DNA of 64,000 bases from Ilex aquifolium (GCA_951799425.1 OX637397.1:2285001-2349000); one strand, 5' to 3'; shown: positions 47,901-60,266, numbered from the stretch's first letter. Program-made: numbers and translations. The notes: generated from the letters alone by a model not told the origin.

Positions 47901-48658
47901 ATATAATTATTTTTTAAGTGGAACAAATTGAATTCGGGTTGAGGTTTTTTTACCCAAATCCAACTCAAGTATTAAAAATACTAGCCCAACCCTAATTTTT
48001 TCGGGGCTCGGGTTGAAATCGGGTTGCCCAACCCAAGTTGCACCCCTACTATAAGCACATATACACCACAAACCACCAGAAATTGAATAAAAATGAGGAA
48101 GTAATGGTTCGATTAAAGCACAGATCTACACCATTTCGAAGCAAACAAGGAACACAGATCACTCAATCAAATAGATATTAACCAGTAAATTAAACAGAAA
48201 GAAATTAGATTAATAAATAAATCTAAAAATTAATACTAGGAAGAAAGGAGGCAATATCAGATGGTTACCGAAGTTTTTGCCGACGATACAATGCCAAGTA
48301 GGTCCATGCTTCTCGTCGAACTCCTTCTTTATCTGTTCTGCAACATCCTTCTCTACACTGTTCTTCTCAAACGCCTATAAAGTTTACACACGCACACACA
48401 TAAAAATCAGCGCTCACTACGTATAAGTTAATTCAAATCAAACGATTTGGTTTAGAGAGAGAGGAGGTGTACGGCGATGGCAATGTCGACGGCCTCTTTC
48501 TGCATATCATCCTTCATATCGGCACTCTTTACGATGACTTTCTTGCCTGCGGCCGGCAACGGAGCCGCGGCCGCCGCGGCCGATGGCTTCCGATCGTCGG
48601 CGGAGGGTTTCGCCACCCAGGCTCCTCCGCCCCCGATTCTCTTCGTCTCCTCACTCAT
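44950..48658 (-). CDS. LC8-type dynein light chain
   Basis: LC8 is a small dimeric hub protein that binds short linear motifs in many partners; higher plants keep it although they lack dynein heavy chains. The minus-strand exons are 48473-48658, 48269-48374 and 44950-45032, with GT-AG introns, giving 124 aa. Residues 1-38 are a Gly- and Ala-rich extension ([14 protein letters not shown], then six Ala). The LC8 fold spans about 39-124, with [55 protein letters not shown] and the final LLFKSG. The second intron (45033-48268) is 3.2 kb and holds an 18-C run and a hAT MITE. The last exon was found 3.2 kb away by its SYVTHET motif, and its phase fits. Confidence 0.93.
45443..45460. repeat. Run of 18 C in dynein light chain intron 2
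   Basis: An uninterrupted C homopolymer on the plus strand. The length may be uncertain because of sequencing. Confidence 0.85.
47395..48056. mobile_element. hAT-type MITE, TAGGGGTG-end family, copy 3
   Basis: 646 bp (47403-48048) in intron 2 of the dynein light chain gene. It starts TAGGGGTGCAACTCGGG, ends CCCAAGTTGCACCCCTA, and is flanked by a perfect 8-bp duplication CTATAAGC (47395-47402 and 48049-48056), the hallmark of hAT elements. The body is similar to the copies at 36708 and 37411. At 47476-47540 a CCCTAA array has expanded to about eleven units. Confidence 0.9.
47476..47540. repeat. (CCCTAA)11 array inside hAT MITE copy 3
   Basis: 65 bp of perfect CCCTAA hexamers, equal to TTAGGG on the other strand. 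The same place in copies 1 and 2 holds only about two hexamers. It is an internal expansion and not plant-type TTTAGGG telomere. Confidence 0.95.
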
Positions 48659-48686
48659 TTCAGTCCTTTGTTTTGATTTTGGTAAA

Positions 48687-48731
<45 letters not shown>
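48687..48731. repeat. (GT)n(GA)n microsatellite upstream of the dynein light chain start
   Basis: GT units followed by about fifteen GA units, 29-73 bp before the ATG. On the gene strand it is a CT-rich then CA-rich tract, probably in the 5' UTR or core promoter. Confidence 0.9.
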
Positions 48732-48734
<3 letters not shown>

Positions 48735-48879
48735 TCAGAACAGTTCTTACTGGTGCGGACCTTCTTGTACTGTTTTTTTCACTGGTATCTCAATACCACT
48801 GCCAGATTTTTTCTACTACTTGTAGATGCATACATAAAAGGATAGGCAACTGCCCGGATTTTTTTGGGCCCATGCCCAT

Positions 48880-50730
48880 TATAATCCGGATTATTAATGG
48901 TCAACCTCCCGGCTCAGTCCAGCCCGTCAGAAAATATGAGGCCAATGGCCTGCATTTTAATCCGAATTTGATTCAAATTTGAATCCGTTTATTCGGATAT
49001 GATCCAATCCGAATTTGATCCAATTCGAATCCGTTTAATTTGTTAAACGAATTTGGATTTACATTTAGATATATATTAATCCAATCAGATTAAAATTATA
49101 TATCCATATAATAAAATATAATATAAGTCAAATCTCAAAAGATAAACAAAATCACTTTTGTTATTCGCTGTTGAGATTGCTTTAAATTTTACTTTAAAGT
49201 TAATATAACGGCTAATATTAATACTCCAAATTTAATAGGAAAAATAGGGTCTTAAAGGTGTGTTTGGAGTGATTTTTTAAAAGTATTTCTATGAATTATT
49301 TCTCATAAGTGTTTTAAAAAAAATAGTGTTTCAAATCACTCAACCACTACCTTTACCACCACTATCCCCACCGCTCCACCACCATCACCACTAGTACCCC
49401 CACCCCCACCACCACCACCACCACCATCACTATCGTCGTCGCCGCCACCACCGCTGCCACCACCATCATCACTTTCATTGACCCACCACCACCATAACCA
49501 CTACCATCACTGCCCACCATTACCACGACCACCACCACTTCCACCGTCCCACCACCACTACTGTCGCACCCTACCATCATCACCACTACTGTCGCACCTT
49601 ATCACCACTGCTATTGTCCCACTATCACTCTTACCACCCTTATGACCATCACAACTACCACCACCATAGCCAACCCACCACCGCCACCATCGCCGTTGCC
49701 CCACCCCACCCTCACTACCCCATCGCCGCCACCACCACCACCACCATTGCCACCCGCCACCCACTACCGATTGTTACCATCGTTGTCCATAACCACCACA
49801 CAACACCACCGTCATCTTATTCTTATATTTATTACCATTACCACCATCATCCCACTACCATCATCGTCCATCGTCAGCACCCACCACCACTCATCGTCCC
49901 CCACCATCGCCACCAGCCACTGTCACCTACCACCATCATCTGTTATCGCCCACCACTACAGTCATCCATTGTCACCTACCCCCACCATACTTACCACTGC
50001 CGTCATTCGCCACCACCCATCACAATGTCGCTTAGAAGCACCTATCGTAGCCCACCACCACTGCTAACCACCATCACCGTCGTCCATCACCACCCACACC
50101 CACCACCACCACCACCACCACCACCCACGGCTGCTATCACTACTACGGTCGTTGTCTTACCCACCACAACTATCATTGTCTCCCACCATCATCACTATCG
50201 TCCACCACCACTTCTACTGTTCACCTCCACTATAATCAATGCTTCAATTTTTTTATCTCTCCTCTATGTTTGTGATTTGATTTTAAGTGTGAGTACAAAT
50301 ATGTTAACCATTTTTTTTATTACTCCGTACTTTCAGATACGATAAATAACTAGTATATTATATATATATATATATACATATACACCCATTTACCTTCTCT
50401 TTCGCCACTCATTTCTCCTTTATCCCTTTTGTTTGTTGAATTAGGTGGATAGATGATGAAATTAAATTATAATTATTGAAATTAGGTGATTTATTGATGA
50501 AACTATACTGAAATTACCAATAATTTGATAAAAAAAATTTATTATTTGAGGTAATTTTATAGAAATTCAAATTATTCGGATCAAATTGAGTTAATGGATT
50601 GGAAGTCCATTTATTAATAGATTCAGATTTGAATTATAATTTTGATATCAAATCTAATTCGGACTCAATTTTTTTAAATGGATTCACATTCAGATTGCTT
50701 GAAATGCAGTTTGAATCCGATCCTTTTACA
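48880..50730. repeat. Repeat region with a 0.9-kb ACC/CAC-rich, G-poor core
   Basis: From about 49340 to 50235 the plus strand is an irregular chain of CCACCACCATCAC-type triplets with very little G, giving long spurious His/Pro/Thr frames on plus and Gly/Val/Met frames on minus. Both flanks (48940-49050 and 50560-50730) share loose GAATCCG and GATCCAAT motifs in inverted sense and may be ends of one old transposon. That last point is weak. Confidence 0.6.
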
Positions 50731-51314
50731 TGCATATGAACAAGTACTTCACGCGCTAGTGGGATGGCCTTAATAGGCTTTAACGGCCCTTTGTTTAAAA
50801 ACTTGGGTGATGTGGAAGCCGGAACAATTTTTTAGACTTATTTGAGCAAAAATACAACACAAAATTTTATTTGGGCTAAAGTGCATATTTTTAAAAATTG
50901 ACAATATTGTCATTCAGTAAATAGTTGATGGGTTGAAATCATTTGTATTCCTTCCATATATTTTGGCTACAATCAAGCAATGAGAGGTAAAATAGGGGCA
51001 TATTTTCTCTAACAGTTTCTCTTTCTTTCTCTCTCTCTCTCTCCCCCTATTTTCTCTTAATCTATTTATATTAATATTACAACAATACAATTACACTAAT
51101 CAATTACATCAATCAGTTATAATTGTCCTATAATACATCAAATAGTTACTCATGCGTTATAATAAACCAAATAGTTACACAAAATAATTACACAAAATTA
51201 TGACACCAACTCAATTTGTCATTCAATTGTTTACATAAACTAAATAATTGCACCATTTAGTATCGCGATATCGTTACACCATCATGCCTTAATAATTGCA
51301 TGAGACTGTGATTG

Positions 51315-51475
51315 TTACATCTATTAAAAAACAGTTACACTCATTAAAAAAATAGTTACACACATTAAAAAACAGTTACACTCATTAAAAAAATAGTTAC
51401 ACTCATTAAAAAAAAGTTGCATCAATTAAAAAATAGTTACACCCATTAAAAAAACAGTTACACCCATTAAAAAAA
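51315..51475. repeat. 22-bp minisatellite
   Basis: About seven to eight units of the form ACAGTTACACTCATTAAAAA with small length changes in the A run. It lies in AT-rich DNA with ordinary ATAGTTACAC words scattered upstream. Confidence 0.85.
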
Positions 51476-51813
51476 AACAAAGATGTTTTTTTTCCCTACA
51501 TCCCAACAACATACAATACATAATATCTAACAAAACATCTTGGCCAATTTTTTTTTTTTTTGGGGAAAATTCAGTGTTTATTCACATATAATTTGTGGCA
51601 TTCTAATCAAATTCCATTGCCATAGAATCCTGTTGTCAAAGAAGAAAGGTTTTGATCATTAATGCCCCTATTTTACCTCCCATTACTATTGTTAATCTGT
51701 ACATATTTGTTTCCTCAAATAATTGTCAATGATGACTACATAATTTAAGTGAGGGTGTTTAAGTAAAAAGAATTTTAATTCATTTGATTTTTGTACCTAA
51801 ATACAACAAGTTT

Positions 51814-52567
51814 TGATGATACACAAATTGGGTTTGTACACCACCTGTCAATTGAACAGTAAAATTGTTAAGTAGGAGATAGAGACAAAAGCAAGACAAG
51901 GATTGTAGTGGTTCAGTCAATATGACATACGTCCATTTTGAAGGGCAAGGGTCGCCAGTATTTTATTAACTCAGGTGTGAAGGGAGAGCAGAGAGTTACA
52001 AGCTTAGAGAGCTAGGAAAGAGTTGTGTTACACTAAGTGTGTTTTGCCCCCCAAGTGTTGGTGGAGTTTATAATTTATAGTTGCCTCATAATGGATAGTA
52101 ATTAAATAGCTAACCAAGCGGTTGTAATGAGTTGGGACCGTTTAATAGTCATAACGGATTGAAACGACTTTAATAGTAATTAAATAGCTTGGCGATCTCT
52201 CCTCTCTTCAACGGGTAAGGAAGTTATGGTGCTCTCCAAATGACTTAGTCAAAGGATGATGGAAGGGTTGACTCTTTCCAAGGCGGCAAGAATGAGGCTC
52301 TTGGGATGACCCTTACTCCAATGTGGTGAGGAGGAGGCTCTTGGATGACCCTTACTCCAAGGTGGCTAGGAGGAGACTCTTGGATGACCTTGCACGTCCC
52401 CTACTGATGTAGCTCCTTGAGCTTGATGAGCTGCTCCATGCTGATGTAGCTCATTGAGCTTGATCGGATTGACTACATTGTACTAGACTTGATGGATCTC
52501 TTGAAATTAGATCATTAGTTTAAACCGGGCTTATAATATGAGTTGGGCCTTTGGGCTTGGACCATCA
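51814..52567 (-). mobile_element. Solo LTR related to the Tat element
   Basis: 754 bp, starting TGATGATACACAAATTGGG and ending TTGGACCATCA, flanked by the 5-bp duplication AGTTT (51809-51813 and 52568-52572). Termini and an internal stretch (GTAGTGGTTC followed by CATACGTCCA) match the LTRs at 11986 and 22264, but length and most of the body differ, so it is a sister family. No internal coding part remains, as expected after LTR-LTR recombination. It contains about 2.4 copies of a 40-bp repeat (52289-52390). Confidence 0.85.
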
Positions 52568-52572
52568 AGTTT

Positions 52573-54332
52573 TATAAAAATTGTACTTAATAGAGTAAAC
52601 AACTTATTCATATACTTTTGCTCAAATAAATTTAAAAAATTATACCCACACCCAAAAATCCCTAAAAAGTTTTAATAAAAATTTTGGGCTTTCTTTCGCT
52701 ACTTTTTGCGCGGGTAAACTTTCATTGGCAATTCACCCACACCGGGTCACTATCACAGTCATATATCTTTGAAGTAGACTAATTTGGGCCGAAATAAAGG
52801 CCACATTCTGATGGGCTGGAAGGTGGACCCATTGGATTAATGCAGCCCAGCCCACATGACACCCCGTGGTTGAACTCATTAGCCTGGCGGTAAGATTTGA
52901 ACCTTTAGCTTTAGGGTTAAAATGGGCCAGTTCATCGGCCCAATAAAAATGGCCCGAATGAATAGTAAACAAAAAATGTAGGAAACATACAAAAAAATTA
53001 ATCCTAATTATAAGCCTTGTATTAGTTTATTTGTGATCATCAATCTTAAAATTTATAGATTAAAATTAAATAATAAAAAAGTACAACTTTACATGCATCA
53101 AGCTTCTATTAGTAAACTAAAAAATAAGATATGATCAAAAAACTAAAAAATAAGAAATACAATGCCAAAAAATATAATTTTTTAGTACCGCAGTCTAACC
53201 CAAGTTAAAATCCCCACAACGCTCAAATAATTTAAGAGAAATGCTATATTTACTAAATCAAAGCTCAAATAATTCAAGAGAAATGCTATATTTACTAAAT
53301 CAAAACTCAAATCTTTCATCCCAAATGTATAGACACTACACATTGAATAAAAAAATTGATTTTTTGCGATCCATAAAATGGTATATATGATGCATATACG
53401 TTTAAAATATGAGATTTGGATTATAATTTAGACAACATAATAGTGTTCATAATTTGTTTTTCAACGGTAATGAATGTTCGGGTCAGCTTATGCGCACTTT
53501 GACTAATCCCCTCTTTGACATGTCATTTACGTTAGGACTTAGTTATTCATGAGAGATTTATCTCTCATGGCTTAGTTTCAATATGTTGTCAAAATTCTTT
53601 TTTTTTTTTGGTACACTAAATGAATATGCACATAAGTCACTCACATATCCTCTAAAGAACATTACTTATCAACACTATATAATAATTTGTGAGAGACTTT
53701 ATTGCACTTGCGTCAGGACCGAAACTAAGATTTCACCGCGTGTTCTAATAGTTTAGTCGTACAAATTATCATACTTATAAAAACTCGAACTTAAATATTA
53801 AACGAAAAAATTTGAGTTATTACTCATTTTTAAAATTTAAACTCATGGAGTTTACGACTCGGTCATCACTTCACTATCTCTTGATAACCGTGTTCATAAT
53901 TGAGGACTAGATGGCATCGTAAAATGTGAACATCGGTGTCATCACCCACAATTCTAGCATCTATCTGATCCTTTTCCGTAGAGTGGATTTTCATAAACTC
54001 TCCTGTATGTGATTGGTGTAGAATCACAGCCAATTAGCACGAGAGCACGTAATGAATAAATATCCCAGACTTTATTTTGATTGGATCGTCATTTCACAAA
54101 AGTTACAGCACTCGTGTGAAGTGATCAATTTATCCTCCAATTTATATTTGGTTACCTTCCAAACAGCCAACGTCACTGTGTACAGTCGGGCACGACACCC
54201 AACAACGCCAGCAAGCGAACGAACGAACGAACAAACAAACTCGCGTCTCCATTTCCGTCTTCCTTGCATTACCCTATCACTCAGCTGAGATTGAGATAAG
54301 AAATTTCATTTGTCCAGTTTGAGAGAGAGAGA
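52573..54332. other. Interval upstream of MFP2
   Basis: No gene recognised. A 48-bp unit (GAGAAATGCTATATTTACTA core) is tandemly doubled at about 53222-53308. The last 150 bp carries CGAA repeats (54217-54233) and CT-rich DNA that should belong to the MFP2 promoter and 5' UTR. Confidence 0.45.
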
Positions 54333-57300
54333 ATGAATAGCAATACGAAGGGAAGAACAACCTTGGAGGTTGGAGCTGATGGGGTGGCGCTCATCACCAT
54401 CATCAACCCACCTGTGAATTCTCTGTCATTCGACGGTACTCCTCGGATCTCAATCACCCACTTCATTTGAATTATTGGTTTTATGTTTCTTATCCGGGTT
54501 TTCAATTTCTTGTTTAATTTTACTGCTGTCGTGAGTTTTGATACGTCTCTGTACTTGTTTATTCTAGCGATCTCACGAACTCGTTCTGTAAAACAATGTA
54601 GATAGACCCACATTTTGGAATAAATTACTCAATGTTGCCCTGGTTTTGACTAGTATATGAGCGAATAATATGCAATCTAGGATCAAAATACTGATTTGAA
54701 ACGGTCGGCCAAAACGTTTTCATGTTGAAGAAACCGAAATGAAATTCAATGCTGTTTCAGAATGTTCTGATGTTTCGGGATGTTTTCACGAATTTTTTGG
54801 AATGTTCGAAGGTGTTTCAAGATGTTTCGCCACATTCAGGCCAAAGTTTTGGAATGTTTGAAATCAAATTTTCATCCTAAAAATATTTCCGTTTCTCGGG
54901 TGACCGAAACAATATACCAAAATCAAATTTTCATCTGTGAATCCATGAACTCTAATTTTGTTTGATATTTACAAATCTTGTGATTAGTTATTTAATTGAG
55001 AGGCTCACGTACGTCACACAAAGAAGCAGAATCAATGGGTGATTCTACTCTTCAAGCAATTGTTAACTTGCGGATCATTGCTCTGACTTTGAAATTAATA
55101 ATTTTGAACTTTTGGCTCTGTTTCTAATCTTGGTTGTTTTTTCTTTAGAAATATTTTTATATACACAAACATGGAAAAGCACACGAAAATAGAAATTGAA
55201 CTTTTAATTATTTCAATATGCAGTAAATTATGAAAAAAAAAATTAATATTTAGTGACAGATGAAGTTATACTTTTGCCATGCTTCTCGGTTATTATACAC
55301 TATATGAATTATGTACATCAAAACTGTCTATGCTGGAAGGCACTGGCGAAGACAATGCCAAGGCTTTCTTGGGTTGCAGTGGTGTGTGCACTGGGCGCCT
55401 TTTTCGTTTCTTAAATATAAAGGGATTTATGTTTTGAAATGATAGTATACCTTGAAGTTTGATTTTCCTTTCTTTTCTGCTTTTCAGTATTAAACAGCTT
55501 GAAAGACAGTTATGAGCAAGCTTTACGGAGGGAGGATGTTAATGCAATTGTTGTTACAGGTAACTTTGAAGAAGAAATTATAGTTTTGTAACTTTTTGTT
55601 TAGCGGTGGAAGTGACTGAGGTATGAAGCTGATATTGTATTCACTGGAGCAGGTGCAAAAGGCAAGTTTTCTGGTGGTTTTGATATCACTGCTTTTGGTG
55701 GACTCCAAGCCGGAAACAGTATGTCTGATGTTCTATGCGTCTTATATTTTAGCACTGCACACTCCCACTTCTATGCTAAAATTTGTATTGTATCTAATCA
55801 CAGCAACAGCACCAGCACCAGCACAAAAGCCTGGTTATGTATCGGTGGATATTCTCTCTGACACTCTGGAAGGTAAAGATTTGGGTCTTGTCTTGCACAT
55901 TCATGCTTGAAAAGATATTACACCCCTGCACCAGGTTTGTTTAAATTGTTTGTATTGTGTCTTTGCATTCAGGTGCAACAAAACCTTCCGTCGCTGCTAT
56001 TGATGGCCTTGCCTTAGGCGGAGGATTGGAGGTTGCTATGGTATGTTCCAAAATTTGTTTGCATTAGAAACTTTCCACTTGAATTTCGTAAATTACTACT
56101 CTTGCTTTTCAGGCCTGCCATGCACGTATATCTACTCCTAATGCACAACTGGGCTTGCCTGAACTGCAGCTTGGTTTAATCCCTGGATTTGGAGGTATGA
56201 CTATGTTTTAGTAATGCACTAATCAACAAAATTGTAGTGGAAGATAAGTAATAGAATCACATGAATTGTCCTAAATAGTTGACTATGTATTGGAACAGAG
56301 ACTTCAAATGGAGCACGATAAGATCACATTACATGTTTACACTATTCATGTGCTGTCTATAAAAGTCAAGAGAAACTAGAGTTTTGTATCTTTCTACTAT
56401 TGTCAAACTCATAGTCTTGTATTATCTCAGGAACGCAGCGTCTTCCACGCCTTGTTGGCCTCTCTAAGGCCCTTGAGATGATACTGGTACTTAAAGGCTT
56501 GGTTTCTCTTATTTTTATCATATTATTAAGCAAAGTTAGCGTAGTGGCTGTAAAAGTTTAATCCGTGATCATAAACCATTCTCTCTCTCTCTCTCTCTCT
56601 CTGTGGTAGATGTCAAAGCCGATTAAAGGAGAGGAAGCTCTTAGTGTGGGCCTTGTGGATGCCATAGTACCAAAAGATGAATTAGTAAGCAGTGCTCGTC
56701 GTTGGGCCTTGGATATACTGGAGCGCCGAAGACCATGGGTTGCTAGTCTTTACAAGGCTGATAAGTTAGAGCCTCTTGGAGAGGCACGGGAAATCCTAAA
56801 GTTTGCTAGAACTCAGTCCCAAAAACGTGCTCCCAATCTCAAACATCCACTGTCTTGCATCGATGCCATTGAAGAGGGCATAGTTTCTGGCCCCCGTGCT
56901 GGGCTTTGGAAGGTTTTTACCCAACTCCACTTCTCATTTGCTTCTACTTAAATATCGGCTGAAACGTAACCATATAACTGCATGTCTAACATTGGCAGGA
57001 AGCTGAAGTGTTCCAAGATCTTCTACATTCAGATACTTCCAAGAGCCTGATCCACATCTTCTTTTCCCAACGTGGAACCACAAAGGTTGAATTTATTTTA
57101 GTCTTTTCTAAAAGTTAGTATGTTAAATGTACCTAATTTTCAACTTAAGTAGGAAAAGACACTGGCAATATTTTTGACCACTGACGTAGGATCTGGAATC
57201 AAGGTTTTGAAAATTCCGTACTTGACTCTTATTAATTGATGACAAAACATCGAACGTAGTTTCGAACTTAGATTTTGGATTTCACTTGCGGGAGTTTTTA

Positions 57301-60266
57301 AACCGTTTGGGTTGATTAATATCAGTAAATCTAAGTCAGTTCTAGTCAAACATCTATTCTGTGTGATTGTAGTGATGATTTTATATGAAGCACTCGAGTA
57401 AGAAGATCAATCTTATGGAATTATTATAGAGAGTCGGGGATTTTGCAACTAGAATTTTAGCTTTATGGTTTAAACTACGGCAGCTTTGTTGGTTAATTCA
57501 GCTAACTCTTTTTGTCTTAACACTGCAAATAGGTTCCTGGCATTACCGATCTAGGTTTGGTACCAAGACGAATAAATAAGGTTGCGATTCTTGGTGGAGG
57601 ATTAATGGGATCTGGGATAGCAACAGCACTGATTCTCAGTGATTATCCTGTGATATTGAAAGAAGTAAATGAGAAGTTCCTACAGGCCGGGATTGGTAGA
57701 GTCAGAGGTGGGGTCCGATTGGTGTTCTGATTATGTCTACTACTTGAGTATCTTATGAAATGGTTGCTTACTGATGTTCCTTTTGCTCAGCCAATTTGCA
57801 AAGCCGCGTCAAGAAAGGACAAATGACTAGGGATAAATTTGAGAAAACCTTTTCTCTTCTCAAAGGTGTTCTCGACTACGAAAGCTTTAGAAATGTGGAC
57901 ATGGTCATAGAGGTATTACAGAAACACATCTAATATATCTCAACATGTAGTGATTTCTTTTCTCTTTTTTTCCATCTGAAATCTTGTTGTTCCTGATGTT
58001 TTCAACAGGCTGTCATTGAGAATGTCTCTCTAAAGCAACAAATTTTTGCTGATCTTGAAAAATACTGCCCTCCACATTGCATACTTGCGAGTAACACTTC
58101 CACTATCGACTTAGACCTAATTGGTGAGAGGACCAGGTCTCATGATCGTATTATTGGTGCCCATTTTTTCAGGTAATCTGTTGCATAGTAATCATTAATT
58201 TCCTTGTGTTTCTTTTGCTCTGTTAAAAACTTGGTTCTGGTTATGATGCAGTCCAGCTCATGTCATGCCTCTTTTGGAAATTGTACGTACACAAAAGACA
58301 TCTGCCCAAGTAATTGTTGACTTGCTGGATGTTGGGAAGAAAATCAGGAAAACCCCAGTTGTGGTTGGGAATTGCACTGGCTTTGCTGTCAACCGGATGT
58401 TCTTCCCATATACTCAAGCTGCTATTTTGCTTGTAGAACGTGGTACAGATGTGTATCAGATTGATAAGGCAATTACCAAATTTGGAATGCCAATGGGCCC
58501 CTTCAGGTACTCAATGTGTTTCAACATCATTTTCGGTATTTGACCCCATTGTGGCTACTGAACTGGCTTCATATAATTTCCTTTTCCCTATTTACATGCA
58601 GATTGTGTGACCTTGTTGGTTTCGGTGTTGCAATTGCTACTGGGGGACAGTTTGTTATGAATTTCCCTGAAAGAACTAATAAATCGATGCTAATTCCAAT
58701 CATGCAGGAGGATAAGAGATCAGGTATTCCAATGTGCTGTTGATAAACCTCTTACTTTGTTTGTCTAAATTTCGGTTAAATGTTGAAGCATTTATTAAAC
58801 AAACAACGTGTTGGCTTAGGTGAAACTACTCGCAAAGGGTTCTATATCTATGATGATAATCGCAAGGCGCGCTCAGATCCGGAGATTAAGAAATATATTG
58901 AGAAGGCAAGGGCGATTTCTGGTGTTACCATTGACCCAAAGGTTGGTCTTCTCTTTCTCTCTCTACCATTTGAGGTTGGATTGGTGTTGCACTGTTTTAC
59001 TTTGGAAAGAGATGCAATGTAAGTGTTATATAATCCCGCTACCTCATAATTACATCTATACCCTACATTAACGTCGTGAGCAATAAAATTCACGTCCAAC
59101 TTACTCTCCCTCCTTCTTTCTCTAAACTGTGGGATTGAACTTGGACTCAGTTGACAAAATTGTCGGAGAAGGATATTGTCGAGATGGTATTCTTCCCTGT
59201 GGTTAATGAGACCTGCCGCGTACTTGCTGAAGGTATTTCAGTTAAAGCAGCTGATCTGGACATTTCTGCTGTGATGGGCATGGGGTTCCCGCCTTACAGG
59301 TCTGTGGTTACACGTGGTTGAAGGCATTTTCCTCCAAATGTCATAATATTCTCATAGTAATATATTTTGAAATGCTTTGAACAGGGGAGGAATTATGTTC
59401 TGGGCTGATTCTGTTGGGTCGAATTACATTTACTCGAGATTGAATGAGTGGTCAAATATGTATGGAGGATTTTTCAAGCCTTGCTCCTATTTGGCTGAAA
59501 GAGGCGCCAAAGGGATTCCTCTAGTAAGTATTCTCAAGCTGACTCCTGTGGGTGATATGATTAATAATTCATAAAAATAAATCGGAGCATTTAGAACAGG
59601 GTCATAGTTATTCATGACCATTGGACATTATCTTATCCGATAGATCCACCTTTGTCTGTTTTCGATTAGGGAGTCTTCCCGTACAAATCTCCAGTTGCAA
59701 ATTTTTGTGTTTAATAGTCATGTAAAAGCTTTGGTCTGGTGCAAACATGTGGTCACATGTACTCAGCCAGTCTAAATAACTTTCATGCTATTTGGATCGG
59801 GCGCCCACCATCTATTGGGTCTTGTCCACAAGATCAACCTTTCAAGAAATGATAATATGATTCAATTATTCAAGAAGTTCTAACCATCTCCATGTTTTTG
59901 CTTGACAAATTTGATCTACCAAAAATTAGAACTTCTTGGAATGAAATCAATTTTGTAATGTTCAGTTGAATCATACTTGCATGTCTGCAATTCATCGCTA
60001 GATTGGAGTCCACCACATATTGAGCCATGATGGTTTTGGTAACTGGCCAAATTGTGTAAAAATGGCTGACCATGATGTTAATACATGGAGCCTGCAGCCT
60101 GCCTGCAGAAGGCTCTGGCCTATGAGTCAATATTTGATTTTTTTGTTGATTGTAACTCATACTTCCTCCGCGTGCCTGCTTTGCCTGCTAATATTGCGTT
60201 TCTAATAATGTTGGTACGTGTTCATTGCAGAGTTCTCCAGTGGAGCAAGCAAGATCTCGCCTATAA
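54333..60266 (+). CDS. MFP2: Peroxisomal fatty acid beta-oxidation multifunctional protein
   Basis: One polypeptide with 2-enoyl-CoA hydratase and L-3-hydroxyacyl-CoA dehydrogenase activity for peroxisomal beta-oxidation. The 18 exons are 54333-54435, 55488-55559, 55653-55718, 55804-55872, 55973-56040, 56113-56194, 56431-56486, 56610-56912, 56999-57085, 57533-57707, 57791-57912, 58009-58172, 58252-58506, 58602-58723, 58820-58941, 59151-59299, 59385-59523 and 60231-60266. The total is 2190 nt, 729 aa (Arabidopsis MFP2 about 725). In the hydratase part Glu123 and Glu143 fit the two catalytic glutamates, 20 residues apart as in the family. The NAD-binding loop is GGGLMGSG at 323-330. The dehydrogenase pair is His453 (AHFFSPAH) and Glu465, 12 apart as expected. 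The C-terminus [11 protein letters not shown] ends in the type 1 peroxisomal signal SRL. MFP2 fits better than AIM1 by remembered sequence. Confidence 0.95.
54677..54939. mobile_element. hAT-type MITE, GGATCAA-end family, copy 2, in MFP2 intron 1
   Basis: About 263 bp. It starts CTAGGATCAAAATACTG, is followed by GAAACGGTC as in copy 1 at 35477, and ends with a decayed inverted ATCAAATTTTCATC. No clear target duplication remains, so it is older or truncated. Non-coding. Confidence 0.6.
56579..56602 (+). repeat. (CT)n microsatellite as pyrimidine tract of MFP2 intron 7
   Basis: About twelve CT units end seven bases before the acceptor AG at 56608-56609 of exon 8, so the microsatellite serves as the splice-site pyrimidine tract. 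Confidence 0.85.

Noticed and set aside
49614-50345. 243-codon His/Pro/Thr-rich frame and overlapping long frames
   Set aside because: They arise from the G-poor ACC/CAC tract. Several frames are open at once, the content is low complexity, and no domain is visible.
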